DNA of 64,000 nucleotides from NCBI RefSeq assembly GCF_016808095.1, contig NC_068971.1:32651631-32715630 (forward strand), written 5' to 3'. Numbering within the stretch: the stretch's first letter is position 1; every line of letters begins with the position of its first letter. The position numbers and the translations under genes were made by a program. The notes below the pieces were generated by a model that saw only the letters and a program-made list of their open reading frames with translations, had not been told where the DNA came from and ran no database searches. Positions 1-11,835 of the stretch are shown piece by piece. The stretch is from Vigna angularis. Its lineage: Eukaryota; Streptophyta; Magnoliopsida; Fabales; Fabaceae.

Positions 1-212
1 ATTGTCAGATCAAGGAAAATCATACTTTGAGGACGATTGGATATGCTAAATCATGGAATGGGCTCTACTACCTACAAGTTCTACCTAAACCTATTCAAAG
101 CAATACCTCAAAATGTAACGCCCCGGCAACTCACAGGGACCATCGACTGCCCCCACAGATCACCAGCAGGCTTTCCAGTGTGCTTTGTCCTCACTCGCAC
201 ACTTTCCAGGAA

Positions 213-285
213 AACTTCCCGGAAGGTCACCCATCCCAGAATTACTCCAGGCCAAGCACGCTTAACCATGGAGTTCTTATGAGTC
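213..285 (-). other. 5S rRNA-like Pol III promoter segment, copy 1
   Basis: Minus-strand sequence resembles the 5S rRNA gene interior from the A box (GTTAAGCGTGCTTGG) to the C box (GGATGGGTGACC, GGGAAGT). It is diverged elsewhere, so it is a Cassandra 5S-like domain and not a functional 5S rRNA gene. Confidence 0.8.
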
Positions 286-513
286 AGGCTACCGAAAAGC
301 AAATGCATTTTTGGTGATATGAGTAGCCAAATCAATTCCTTTAAGCTATCCTTCAACCGTATAGTCCCATACCTATACAGTCTCCAGATCCCTCTCATTC
401 CGGTGTATGTTCGATTCGTCCATGTACCCCTTCCACCCGAAGCTGCCAGGAGCCGCTCCTTGTCCACCAGGCTTTCCAGTGTGCTTTGTCCTCACTCGCA
501 CACTTTCCAGGAA

Positions 514-586
514 AACTTCCCGGAAGGTCACCCATCCCAGAATTACTCCAGGCCAAGCACGCTTAACCATGGAGTTCTTATGAGTC
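514..586 (-). other. 5S rRNA-like Pol III promoter segment, copy 2
   Basis: This is the same segment repeated 301 bp further on by the internal duplication, with A-box and C-box cores intact. Confidence 0.8.
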
Positions 587-3500
587 AGGCTACCGAAAAG
601 CAAATGCATTTTTGGTGATATGAGTAGCCAAATCAATTCCTTTAAGCTATCCTTCAACCGTATAGTCCCATACCTATACAGTCTCCAGATCCCTCTCATT
701 CCGGTGTATGTTCGATTCGTCCATGTACCCCTTCCACCCGAAGCTGCCAGGAGCCGCTCCTTGTCTGTGCCCCCTGCACCATGCTTCTTGCACCGGCGTC
801 ACTCCCCGCCCTCGTCTCCGTGCCCGGGTGTCACACAAAAGGTGTTTTCTCTTGTAAGAATGTTGATGATAACCTGTGGCATCTTAGACTAGGACACCCA
901 GGACATAGAACAATGAAGCACATATGTGAAAGTTTTTCATATATCAAAGCTGATGAAAATTTTGTTTGTGATACTTGCCATTTTGCCAAACAACACAAGT
1001 TACCTTTCCCTAAGAGTATTTCTGCTACTAATGAAAGTTTTGAAATTATACACTGTGACATATGGGGACCTCTAAATACTATTTCTGTTCATGGTCATAG
1101 ATATTTCCTCACAATTGTAGATGACTATACTAGACATACGTGGATTTTCCTAATGAACAACAAAGGACAAACAAGAGATTTATTACAAAATTTTGTGATT
1201 AAAATCAAGAACCAATTTAATAAAATGATTAAGAACATCAGATCTGATAATGGACCAGAGTTTAAATGTGAAAGTTTCTATAATCTTCATGGTATTAATC
1301 ATCAAACCAGCTGTGTTGAGACACCTCAACAAAATTCTATTGTTGAAAGAAAACATCGTCATATACTTAATGTTACACGCAGTCTTATTTTTCAATCAAA
1401 CATACCTAAGGCTTATTGGTCATATGTTGTTGGGCACGCTGTTTTCTTAATAAATAGAATGCCTTCACATATTCTCAACAACAAAACTCCCTATGACATG
1501 CTCTATGATAAATCTCCTGCTTATATAGATCTTAAGGTTTTTGGATGTCTATGCTTTGCTTCTACTCTTGAAAATAGCAGAAACAAACTTGATTCCAGAG
1601 CTAGGAAAGGTGTTTTTCTAGGTTATAAGAATGGTGTCAAAGGTTATACTGTTTTAGATTTAAATACTAAAGAGTTGTTCATAAGCAGAAATGTTATCTT
1701 TTATGAAAATGTCTTTCCTTACACAACATGCAAGAAGACAGACAAGACAATGCCAGCAATGAAGAGAAAACTTAATCTCTCAATGATCTTCTAAAGGACT
1801 CTTATCCTTTGACTGAAGATAGAAATGATGAGTTTGATGACCAGGAAAGACAGGAACAAGCCTCTGTTAACAGAGACAACAATGACAACACTGAAGATCA
1901 AGAGAATCATATAAGCAGAAGATCCAACAGGCCTAGAAAGACTCCTGACTACCTAAAAGACTATGTCCATCAGGTTCATCAATCTTTATCCATTAAAAAT
2001 ACTTTTAAAACTGCCTATCCTATAAATAACGTGTTAAATTGCAACAATCTGTCTGCGAAATACTCAAAATACATCATGACTATTACTAATAACAAAGAAC
2101 CCCAATCTTATACTGAAGCTAAAACCAAGGCTGAATGGATAGAAGCTATGGATAAAGAAATCAAAGCCTTAGAAGAAAATAAAACTTGGATCCTAACTCA
2201 ATTACCCCCTGGAAAATTCCCCATAGGGTGCAAATGGGTGTACAAAATTAAATACAGAGCGGATGGTAGTATTGAGAGACATAAAGCCCGATTAGTTGCC
2301 AAGGGTTATACCCAACAGGAAGGAATAGACTATCTTGACACATTTGCCCCTGTAGCTAAGCTTACTACTGTTAGACTTCTTATTGCTCTTGCTGCCTCCA
2401 ATAATTGGTTTTTACAACAACTTGATGTTGATAATGCTTTCCTACATGGAGATTTGAATGAAGAAGTGTATATGCAATTACCTCCAGGTATGGACACTAG
2501 TAAAGAAGGTTTGGTTTGTAAGCTAACTAAGTCTTTATATGGTTTAAAGCAAGCCAGTAGGCAGTGGTTTGAGAAGTTATCTGCCTTTCTTATATCTGTG
2601 AATTACAGTCAATCCAAATCTGATCACTCATTGTTTACCAAAAGAACTGCTACTGCTTTTACTGCTCTTCTTGTATATGTGGATGATATTGTGTTAGCAG
2701 GAAATTCTATGGAAGAAATTAACTACATTAAAGACCTTTTGCACAAAAGGTTTCGTATTAAAAACCTTGGAGAACTTAAATACTTCCTTGGACTTGAAGT
2801 GGCAAGATCCAAGAAGGGAATTCATCTGTGTTAGAGGAAGTATGCCCTGGACATACTTGAGGAAACAGGGATGCAAGGTTGCAAGCCTTCTTCTACTCCC
2901 TTTCTAAAGGACACCAGCACTCTATACAAAGAGGACAACTATCTGAGTGATCCTGAATCTTATAGAAGATTGATAGGGAAGTTACTCTACCTTACTAATA
3001 ATAGGCCAGATTTATGTTTTATTGTCAATCTTCTTAGCCAATTTATGCAAAAACCCACTCATTATCATTATCAAGCTGTTCAACATATACTAAGATATAT
3101 AAAGTCCTCACCCTCTGAAGGTTTATTCTTTGCAGCTGAATCTCCCAAAAAACTAAAGGCTTTTAGCGACTCCGACTGGGCCACTTGTCCTAACACAAGG
3201 AGATCCACTACGGGCTTTTGTGTTTTTCTTGGATCATCACTCGTTTCCTGGAAATCTAAGAAGCAGAAGACTGTTTCCAGATCTTCCACTGAAGCTGAAT
3301 ACAGGGCTCTTGCTGCCACTGTATGCGAAATACAGTGGCTCCATTATCTATTACAAGACCTTCAAATTGAAGAATCTGGGGTTCCTGTTTTGTATTGCGA
3401 CAACAAATCGGCTCGCCATATAGCCCACAACCAAAGTTTCCACGAACGAACCAAGCACATAGAGCTTGATTGTCACGTGGTCCGTGAAAAACTCCAGGAG

Positions 3501-3640
3501 CGACTCTTACATCTTCTCCCCGTCCGATCCAAAGAACAACTTGCTGATATCTTTACGAAATTTCCGCATCGCGTCAAGTTTGGAACCATTATTCCCAAGC
3601 TTGGACTGGTTAACATACATTGTCCAGCTTGAGGGGAGGC

Positions 3641-3990
3641 TATTGAGAATCACTGTTGATTCTCTTAACTGTCTTTCAACAGTTATCTGTCCTCCATGGA
3701 ACCCTATATATATAGGGTTCCTTTCCCCTTTTTCAATTAATGTCATTGTATACAGTTTTTGACAATATTAACAGAATAAAGAAAGAATTAGTTTACGTTA
3801 CTCACCGTTTTTCAGATCTACACTTTCTTCTTCTTGATCTCCGGCCACCACCGCCTCGGATCACCGTCGAGGGAGCCACCGGTCCCTTCTCCATCCATCG
3901 CCTCTCGTTCTCTGTATCGCTTTTCTCTCTCTTTCAATCTTCCCTCTTTCCGCATTATGCCACGCACGCAATCCACTATCAGATTAATAT
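3641..3990 (+). mobile_element. Probable 3' LTR of the copia element
   Basis: A purine-rich tract (GAGGGGAGG) directly follows the RNase H stop codon and is a good polypurine tract. Next comes sequence starting near TTGAGAATC with an inverted GAGAATC/GATTCTC and a TATATATA box at about 3703-3712. The right boundary is not clear because no matching 5' LTR is in the window. Downstream sequence to about 3990 is GC-richer and may still belong to the LTR. Confidence 0.5.
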
Positions 3991-4400
3991 GCCACATGGG
4001 CCAGCAGAGGAATTGGGCCATCAATGTTGTAAGTGCACAGTGCTGGGCTTGTTTCAATAATAATGTCATAGTTTAGATATCATTAAGTCAATGTGACATC
4101 TCTAAGAAAAGTTATGATTTTATTTAAGAACATATCACGTTGAAACCTTACTAGAAAAAACCATTAGTAGTAAAACCCAAGCTAAAGAAAAATAATACAT
4201 CATGCTTTACAATAATTTGAATAAACTATATCACATTTTAAGTGTGATGCATTTGAAGTCCTTGATAAAAGTTTGTCAAATAATTCTCCAAACATATAAT
4301 CAAAGGTTGTACTAAGAATTTTAAACTTATTTCAAAATAAATTAACACAAACAATAGATTTAGAAGTTAAACAAATGTTTATACAAAACAATAATATTTG
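3991..4400. other. AT-rich intergenic, no gene seen
   Basis: No coding or element signature was recognised. Confidence 0.4.
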
Positions 4401-5500
4401 TCATAATAGAGGAAAATGAGATTATTAAGATATAGCAATTCACTCATTATTAGACTTGTGTCTATATATGAGTTATTGGACTTGAAAAGAGAGACTCAAG
4501 TCTCCAGTGAAGATGTTTTAATTATTATGTTTCAAGAAGAATATGTTGAAAATGCATTTATAGAGTTTTAGCTTTCATTGTATATTGATTGAGCATTTCA
4601 TGTAAGGTTTTAGTTTGTACACAACCTATACTAAAACCAATTAAAAGAAAAATATTTTATACGGTTTAAAATGTGAGAAAAATGTTTTATGGATTTTTAA
4701 CCAATAAATTTTCAAGAAATTGATTAAATGGTTCACAAAAGGTTTCTGAAGAAGATAATCAATTACCAATTTAGTTAATCAATTAAATCAAAGAGCTTAT
4801 TTAAGTGTTATCAATGGTCTAAACAATTAAAAGATTAAAATCTTGTATAATCAATTAACTTCTTTTTTTCTAATAAATACAAAGCAAATCTAATCAACTA
4901 GTCATAATCAATTAAAACATTAAAACATAAAGCGTCGTATTTGTTTTTCAAATTCCAGTTAGAATAATTGATTAAATACTTGGAATAACTAACTAAATAA
5001 GTCTAAACTTTCTTTAAGAAACGTTTTCTTAACTAAATAGAATCTTGGTCTCATTCTTGAAATAATTAATACTATTGAGAAACAAAAATTCTATTAAGAT
5101 TGTTTGAGCTATTTTCATTTTCCAAGAGTGCTTTCAAATTTTTCTTTGAGAATCAAAGGTTGTGTTGTGTTGACTGTATCCAGCCTTATGCATTACTTTT
5201 GTTGTGACCTTTTGTACATTCCTTCTTTTTAGTAAATTTACCGTAGTGTTCCGTTGCATATCCTCTTGTCTGATCAAGAGTTATGCATATCTTCTTATGT
5301 GATCAAGAGTTGATTTGGGTTGATATCTTCTTATTAATAAATAGTTTATTAGGTTGATACCTTCTCGAGTATGTTTAAGAGTTAATCTAGATTTTTCTTT
5401 CCATATTATGTTAGTAAGTTGCTTATGATTTTTATGTACAAACCTTTTGAAGATAATGGAACCAGTTATTCTAAGATTGGACCAATATAAATTCTCAAGT
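4400..5500 (+). mobile_element. Decayed LTR-like region with paired TAATCAATTA motifs
   Basis: The stretch has no open frames. It carries repeated TAATCAATTA palindromes, including a pair 20 bp apart (4756 and 4776), as in better-preserved LTRs elsewhere in the window. The segment at 5200-5480, with repeated GATCAAGAGTT, resembles the R/U5 part of SIRE-like copia LTRs. Boundaries are not resolved. Confidence 0.4.
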
Positions 5501-5834
5501 AACGTTTCTCTTCATTTATCTTTTTACATTGCTGCAATCCAATATTTTTTCATTTTGACTTATAAATTTATTGCATTTTATTTTCAATTTTTTGTTAAAA
5601 TTTGGTATTGATTGATACTATTATTTTTATCTCACTTTTGGTTCTTCTATTATGTTTATTTCTTTTCTAAAAGGAAAATGCAGTCCTTTGGTTTATCTGA
5701 TAAAGCTTACTACTATTACTGGCGCAGTCTAGATGATTAGTCTAGATGATTTGAAGTATAAGAAACCATGCGAGATTTAAAAATTCTATTTCTATAATTT
5801 CTGATTTTTTAATTATTTTTAATTTTGTTAGGCT

Positions 5835-6790
5835 AGTCAAATTGTTAGCAAAATGAAGAAGATTGACATCTTGCTTCAACAAAGGATTTTGATGATGATG
5901 TTTCATGAAGAAATGTTAAAGAATTAAAGAAGTATTTGGTATCAAGAAATCCTTTGAAGACTCAATAACTTAGTTGTTAAAGACTTGTAATCTGTGTATT
6001 GTAATTAATTTAGTAATTCAAGAGTCAATAGGTAGAACTCAAGTAGCAAAACACTAAGAAAAATGATTTATTTTTCATAAAAGTCACTCTGATAATCGAT
6101 TATCACTATAGATAATCAATTGTCATAGTAAGAAATTATTATTTGTAAATGTTTATGAAATAATCGATTTTCACTTATGATAATCGATTATCAGTGGTAG
6201 TTGCGAATTTAACTCTTAATTTTCTGACTTAATTTTCAAATGGAAGAGTCTATAAATAATTAACTTAAACATAACTTAAATACAACTTTTCACTTAAGAG
6301 TATTAGAGTTGTGTGCCTAAGGAAAACTCTCTATTTGTGAAAAGGGAGCTCGTGAACTTGGTGCTTGTAGGAGGAAGTGTTCTTTCTTAGTGTATCTAAG
6401 TGGTGAGTATACCTACAAAGGAGAGTCAAGTTGTTCATCCTTTCGTGCATCAAAAGGATGTGCCTTTCATCTCTTATCTGTTAAGAGAAGTGATTTCTAA
6501 TCTCAATCTTTATTTCTCTATTGTAAATTGTTACTTATTTTAGTGGAAAGGTTAACCCCTCTTTTAGAAAGATTAACAACTGAACGTAGGGTCTTTTGAT
6601 CTGAATCAGTATAAAAATTACCTTTGCAATTTTTCTCTTCCCTTCTTTCCTTTGTTTATTTGCTTTTATTCAAAGTAATTTTTTAGTTTCATTAAAGAAG
6701 TTTTTAAAAGCAAAATCTGTTAAAAAGTAAATTATTTTTAACTCGAACCAATTCACCCCCTCTTGGTTGCGCTCTAAAAATTTCGTTATG
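5835..6790 (+). mobile_element. LTR or solo LTR of SIRE/Maximus-like type
   Basis: The left side begins near TGTTAGCAAAATGAAG. It contains TAATCGATTA-type palindromes at 6093, 6113, 6161 and 6181, a TATA-like CTATAAATA near 6251, and an end region (GAACGTAGG, AATCAGTATAAA, TTCACCCCCTC near 6575-6765) typical of the R/U5 of legume SIRE-like elements. No partner LTR was found nearby, so it is a solo LTR or a fragment. Confidence 0.6.
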
Positions 6791-6914
6791 CATTTTCTTC
6801 AATCTTATACTAAATAAATGAATAACACCATTGTTGCTTTAAATTTTTTTAAGTATTAATAATCGGTTTGGAAAAGTTTCTTCTTTAGTTCAAGTTATTT
6901 GGGAGTTATCATTG

Positions 6915-7310
6915 ACTACTTAGGTTAAATTTAACACAAATGGTGCAACGAAAGGTTGTCCTGATTTGGCTATTTATGTTGATATTTTTTGTGGAAACAG
7001 GGGAGAATATGTTGACAACTTTTCTTCTTTTATGGGAGTTCAAAAATATCTCTATGCTAAACTTACGAGAGCCATTTATGTAGTGGAGTATGCTTGAAGT
7101 GTTGGATTTATACCTCTTTGGTTGGAGTTTGATTTTGTTTCAATGTTCAAGGTCTTCTCTTCACAAGACATTGTTTCTTGGATTCTCAAAGGTAGATAGA
7201 GGAAATGTCTAAATATTTGTAATGATATGGAATTTAAAGTTTCACATATTTTTAGGGAACAAAACCATTGCGTCAATAAATTGGCCAATTGGGCATGGTA
7301 AATTGGGAAC
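6915..7310 (+). pseudogene. LINE (L1-type) RNase H domain remnant
   Basis: With several stops, the plus strand reads like the RNase H module at the end of plant L1-type non-LTR retroelements. Recognisable pieces are VKFNTNGA near the start, a central GGNRGE/FSSF-like patch, WLEFD in the middle, and KVSHIFREQNHCVNKLAN at the end (7230-7285). Only this domain is present; RT and endonuclease are absent. It is a dead fragment and the small open frames here are accidental. Confidence 0.7.
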
Positions 7311-8190
7311 AATTTAAATGGTATTATGTTATGCCTTCTAGCATTAGTTTGGATTCTTTTATAATAGTTACCAATTTCCTATGTATAGGGTTGTTTAACT
7401 TCTTTCTTGTCTTGTATTATTTGATCATGAGTTTGGCTGCTCTCATGATTTATTATTCTTCTTTTTTCCTTTTAGTAATATTTTTCTTCATATGATGACA
7501 AATAATATGTACTCAACATAATTGAGATGTCAAAGTGCATATTTAGCATGAATTTTTGATTATTATAAAATTGAATTAGTTTTTATAAAGGACTTGAAGA
7601 AAGAGATTTTTTTTTAAAAATTTGTTTAGAACCAATTCACTCCCTCTTGTTTTAACTAAGCCATCCATTATTTTCTAAGATGAGAATCTTTCCTAAAGTT
7701 ACCTATGATATTGATGACAAAAAATAATACAAAAGTTTGGCTATCAAATGAAGGTTTTTAGTGTGAAATGAAAGAAAAAAAAATGGCAATTTGGTTAGAT
7801 AAAGATCTTAAACAAAAGCTAACGAGTCTTAGGATGTGTTAGACTCAATCTATCAAGACCAAAGGAGCCTCAAGGTAAATTAGACAAATATTACCAACAC
7901 CAAGCAAATCTTATGGTGCATTAGATGCAAGTTATAATATCAAGATACTTTTGACTTCATAAAATGTCATTCAAACGTAAATATTTTCAAACTCATTCTA
8001 CTTGCACTATCATTTACAAAAACCTTTCAAACATAAAACATATAATGTTTCACACAGTCTGTCAATTATATGTTGAATGCTTTATTAAATGATGCATTTA
8101 TTAATGAGTTGACATATAATAAAATGTTTTGAACGCACGGTACATCTTAATGTTTATCAATGTTCAAAATATTTAATGCAGGAACGATAA
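7311..8190. other. AT-rich intergenic, no gene seen
   Basis: Short open frames only. The piece at 7610-7665 (AACCAATTCACTCCCTC) looks like another LTR-end relic. Confidence 0.4.
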
Positions 8191-9115
8191 AGTGTTTCGA
8201 TACTTATATACCTTATTCTTGATATTTGTGCAGTTCACAAAAGTACAAAAGACTTGATCATAATCACTACACACAAGAAAAATACGTTGAGAGATATAAA
8301 GAACTTTATGGGTATGTTTCCCTTGAAGACTTCTACTCTAACACATCATACAAGCTACGTTTTGCTAAAAGCTATGACAAAACAATGTACCTCTACAAAG
8401 TAGACTTGAGTTTGACTTCTCACCTAAAAAGGTCATTTCTCAAGAAAAGCTATAAATAAATGGAAGTTTGAAGAAAATATAAGAAGGATAATATAATGAA
8501 CTTGTGAACATTCATACAAGCTTATTGTTGCTCTACATCGTCTGAAACTAAATTTTCTAAGAGAAAGAACCATAGAAAAATCTTAGATTTTATTATATTA
8601 TCTGTATCCTCTCCTTGATAGTTATCATCTATATTTTCTCTTAACACTCATTGTGTTGTACATTATGAAGAGAATCAAAACACTTGGTGTTTAGCTCAGT
8701 TGAGTTAAACACTCTAGACAATTGTCTAGGATTGAACCAAAAATGGTTAAAATACTTGTATACCAAGAGTGATTAAACTTAGACTAGTCGTGTTGACTAG
8801 GTGAACCATGAGTGATGATAATACTCGTTGTAAACCTAAAGAGATAAAACTTGTGTAATATTTTTGAAGATTAGTGAAACCCCTTAAGAGTTCTTAAGGG
8901 ATAACTGGACGTAGCTCAGGTTGAGTGAATCAGTATAAAATTTATGCTTTATTGTTTTGCTTCTTCAAACATTTTCCTTAAAACTATTTTTAAAGACAAT
9001 CGTCTAAACATATATTTTGACTATCAATCTTTTGAAAACCTATCAGATGTTGATTTGCGAAAAAATTTAAAAATACTATTCAACCCCTCCCCCTAGTGTT
9101 TTCTTGTGATTTTAC
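8190..9115 (+). mobile_element. LTR remnant, SIRE-like, second family
   Basis: This non-coding stretch ends with hallmarks of copia LTRs (GGACGTAGCTCAGG, AATCAGTATAAA, TTCAACCCCTCCCCC near 8908-9095). The same family, diverged, is seen at 51120-51551 plus 54482-54800, where shared strings include CTACAAAGTAGACT and a CTATAAATA/CTATATATA box. The open frame at 8226-8459 lies inside this LTR and is not a gene. Confidence 0.6.
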
Positions 9116-9119
9116 ATTC

Positions 9120-10065
9120 CCTGTCAAAAGAGTGAAGGCGCTAACCATGTAGGCATTTTATTTTTCAAGAAAGTGGCAAGACTACATGCCATTTCAAGGA
9201 GCATTACATCCGATAGAGATGTAAAAATTGTCAGCCATTTTTGGAAGGTATTGTAAGGTAAGTTAGGTATAAAACTTCTCTTCTCTAAAATGTGTAATCC
9301 TCAAAGAGATGGATAAATCAGAGTGGTAAATCAAACTCTTTTTCAACTCCTTGGATGATTTATAAATAAAAATTTGTGAACTTTGGAGGAATGGATACCT
9401 CATGTGGGATTTGGTTATAATAGGGTAGTTCATTCTACTACTTGTATGTCTCCATTTGAGGTAGTCTATGGTTTTAACTCACTAAGTCCCTTAGATTTGT
9501 TGCCTTTTGCCTAATATTGATTTTATGACTAACAAAGATGGTCTTGTCAAAGCTAATATTTTTTAGTAACTTGCATAAGGAAGTGAAGGCACAAATTGAA
9601 AATAAGACGAAGAAACTGGCTTCTAAAGCTAAGTAAAGGATACACCTTAGGAATGAAAGGTTTCCTTCCAAAAGGAAATCTAAGCTCCTTCCTAGAGGAA
9701 ATCTAAGCTCTTTCCGAAAAGAAATCTAAGCTCCTTCCTAGAAGAGATTGACCTTTTCAAGTTCTTAAGAGAATTAATGATAATGCTTACATTTTGATCT
9801 ACCTAATGATTATGGAGTAAGTTACAGTTTCAACATTAATGACTTGTATCCGTTTGATGAAGGTACTAATTTGAGGAAAAATTCGCTTTAAGAAAGGAAT
9901 GATAAATGACTATCCATTGATCCTATAAAAGAAGAACTTGAGGAAGAGTTATTGCAATTCAAAAGACCTAACAAGGTCAATAAGCAAACATTTAGAAGAA
10001 CAAATATTCTCGAGATTCATGATGTTCCATGAAGATTGTAATTCAAAGGACATGAAAATCATGGC
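9120..10065 (+). pseudogene. Ty3/gypsy integrase 3' half, decayed
   Basis: With many stops, the plus strand follows a plant gypsy (chromovirus-like) integrase: VARLHAISRSITSDRDVK near 9168-9225, then FWKVL, GKLG, KLLFS and NPQRDG, then VHSTTCMSPFEVVYGFN near 9430-9477. A weaker C-terminal part (RINDNAYI) lies at about 9770-9795. This is the end of a dead gypsy pol gene. Earlier domains are absent. Confidence 0.75.
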
Positions 10066-10440
10066 TTGGAGTACAATTATAGAATAGTTTAGATAATTCA
10101 AAGTATTTGTAATTTTCTTATAATTTTTAAGTAGGTTGTTTCTGTTTTTAAATTTTTAAGTTATTTTTGGGTATAATGTGTTTGGGTTTTCTTTTAGGGT
10201 TTCTTATGTGGGTTAAGCATTTGTGGCTTTATATAGGGACAACAAATACATATTGGTTGGTCAATAAATGAATTTTGAATTCAATAAGAGAGAATTCTCT
10301 TGGTTCTTGTCATAGAACTTTAATTCTTATCAAAGATAGACTTCTTAGTGAAAAATCTTCATTGACTCATTAATCTACTAGATTGTGATGTCCTAACTCT
10401 GGTTCTTATCAAACATGAAAATCTTTATAATGAATCTTCA
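10066..10440 (+). mobile_element. Probable 3' LTR of the gypsy remnant
   Basis: This non-coding sequence follows the gypsy integrase directly. It has a TATA-like TTTATATAGGG near 10230 and T-rich stretches as in gypsy LTRs. No second copy is in the window, so the limits are approximate. Confidence 0.4.
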
Positions 10441-11700
10441 TTGACTCATCAATATGCTAGATTGTGATATCCTCATCTTAGTCTTAATTTCACGTTCTTC
10501 TATGATTTATTTTTGTTTGTCTCTTAAAAATTCAAATTTACAAACAATATTATTTTTTCCTGGACAGAATCGTATCACTAATATTAGATTTCCTTGCACC
10601 ACATCACCTTCACTTTGCAATTCATTCACCCTTTGCACCTCCATTGCCTTAATTTTCGAGAGCTTCAACTGATGCACTCTATTTTGGTTCATAGGTTCCT
10701 CACAACCAATGTTGTATGTCATAGTTTCCTCACGCCTGATAATCCTTTAAAAGGAATAAGTGTCATAAGACAGTGTCTCACCAAATCAAGCCATAAGTAC
10801 AATTTTAAATAACAATCTATAAGCATGACTTTGGCAACAACATCTAAGTTTCTTGTATTACATCACAAATTGCGACCACATTTATAATCAACTTTTAACA
10901 ATATCCAATATTACAATATTATCTAAACCGAATGCATGTGAAAAGCATAATGAATTCTACAATGATTTTTCATTTTAGATTTTACAATCTGACATATGTA
11001 TTTCACGATAATCCATAATATATAAAAAGTATAAAAGATTGAGATACCAACATTTATTTAGTGTTAATAAAAATTATCTTGGTAAAATAGAATAAATTAG
11101 ACTCAAAACTAATGATGTTTTCTGGAATTGTATTTTTGTATAAAATTCCACACAAATTTTCTTTTCATTTTAATAAAATTATACTTTCACTAAAGTAGTA
11201 CCTTCTAAGTTGAAAAAAAGAACATTATATTTTTTAATTGAATTTTTATTATTTAATTATTTTAAGGTGACATGAATATTATTTCATATAATCATTTTAA
11301 TGTCTTCATATTTGAAAAAAAATGATATTAACGCCTTACATTTTTTAAAACGTGCAAAGAGAAAAATAAAATAATCAAGTTATTCAATTAACAAAAAATT
11401 AAAAATCATAACTTATTTAAAAAATATAAATTTTTTAAATACTTAATAGACAACAAGTTTAATAAAAATTTAATTAAAAATATTTAAATTTATAAAAACT
11501 TAAAATTTAATTAAATTTAAAAAATGTAGAAAATATTATATATAGAACATGATGCTAAATAAAAATGTACGATTTCTTTAATTTTATTATTTAAAATGTT
11601 TTGTAGAGTGTATACCACCGTGAAAGGGCTAATAAAATAGTTTCAAAAAGAAAAGAAAAATACATAAAAGGGTAATGTAATGATTTAGTTGAAACCATGG
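10441..11700. other. AT-rich intergenic upstream of the TSSC4-like gene
   Basis: No coding sequence was recognised. Very AT-rich from 11040 to 11680. Confidence 0.4.
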
Positions 11701-11788
11701 CCATTGCGTGAGAAGCATCCCAAAGACTTCCGAGTGACGCCAATAATACCCTCACCTTTTCTCCCTTCTCCCCCTCTCACCCTTTCTC

Positions 11789-11796
11789 TATATAAA
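11789..11796 (+). promoter_or_regulatory. TATA box of the TSSC4-like gene
   Basis: TATATAAA lies 40 bp before the ATG at 11836 in a pyrimidine-rich promoter. It implies a very short 5' leader and rules out the in-frame upstream ATG at 11689. Confidence 0.65.
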
Positions 11797-11835
11797 CAGA
11801 TTTCTGTGTACGATTTGGTGACTCACTGCAACGGC

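Larger units (their letters stand above)
167..768. repeat. 301-bp tandem duplication inside the Cassandra LTR
   Basis: Copy 1 (167-467) and copy 2 (468-768) are almost identical along their length, with a constant 301-bp offset. Each copy holds one 5S-like promoter segment. Long open frames across these copies (27-699, both strands) are by-products of the duplication and not genes. Confidence 0.92.
114..835 (-). mobile_element. Cassandra-type solo LTR (5S-bearing TRIM) with internal duplication
   Basis: On the minus strand the element begins TGTGACACC and ends GGGGCGTTACA. It is flanked by a perfect 5-bp target duplication CAAAA (109-113 and 836-840). Inside are sequences matching the internal promoter region of plant 5S rRNA: GTTAAGCGTGCTTGG (A-box side) and GGATGGGTGACC (C-box side). 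Cassandra elements are TRIMs whose LTRs carry a 5S-like Pol III domain. No internal region or second LTR is present, so this is a solo LTR. It contains a 301-bp tandem duplication (167-467 and 468-768), so two 5S-like units are present. Its insertion splits the copia coding region without shifting the frame on either side. Confidence 0.88.
1..3640 (+). mobile_element. Ty1/copia retrotransposon, 5'-truncated by window edge, disrupted
   Basis: The region reads as a copia polyprotein in the order protease/integrase, reverse transcriptase, RNase H, which is the diagnostic Ty1/copia order. Visible are the pre-integrase start (LWHLRLGH, zinc-type H/C residues to about 1010), an integrase core (IHCDIWGP, VDDYTRHTW, SDNGPEF), an RT core with the YVDD catalytic box near 2675-2690, and an RNase H tail (SDSDWA, STEAEYRA, CDNKSA, ERTKHIE). 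The element is dead. A Cassandra LTR interrupts it at 114-835, a frameshift lies near 1730-1800 between the integrase and RT frames, and an in-frame TAG at 2832-2834 splits RT. Apart from that stop, 1809-3632 is one frame. The gag gene and 5' LTR would lie left of the window. Confidence 0.93.

Noticed and set aside
213..285. Genuine 5S rRNA gene
   Set aside because: Only the internal promoter part matches; the ends differ and TG...CA termini with a target duplication identify a Cassandra LTR.
27..699. Several 80-119 codon frames on both strands
   Set aside because: They cross the Cassandra LTR and its duplication; the copies simply repeat the same chance frame.
8226..8459. 77-codon open frame
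   Set aside because: It lies inside an LTR remnant whose relative at 51120-51551 does not preserve the frame.
11689..11835. N-terminal extension of the TSSC4-like protein
   Set aside because: A TATA box lies between this ATG and the one at 11836, and the extension is low-complexity and unlike the family.
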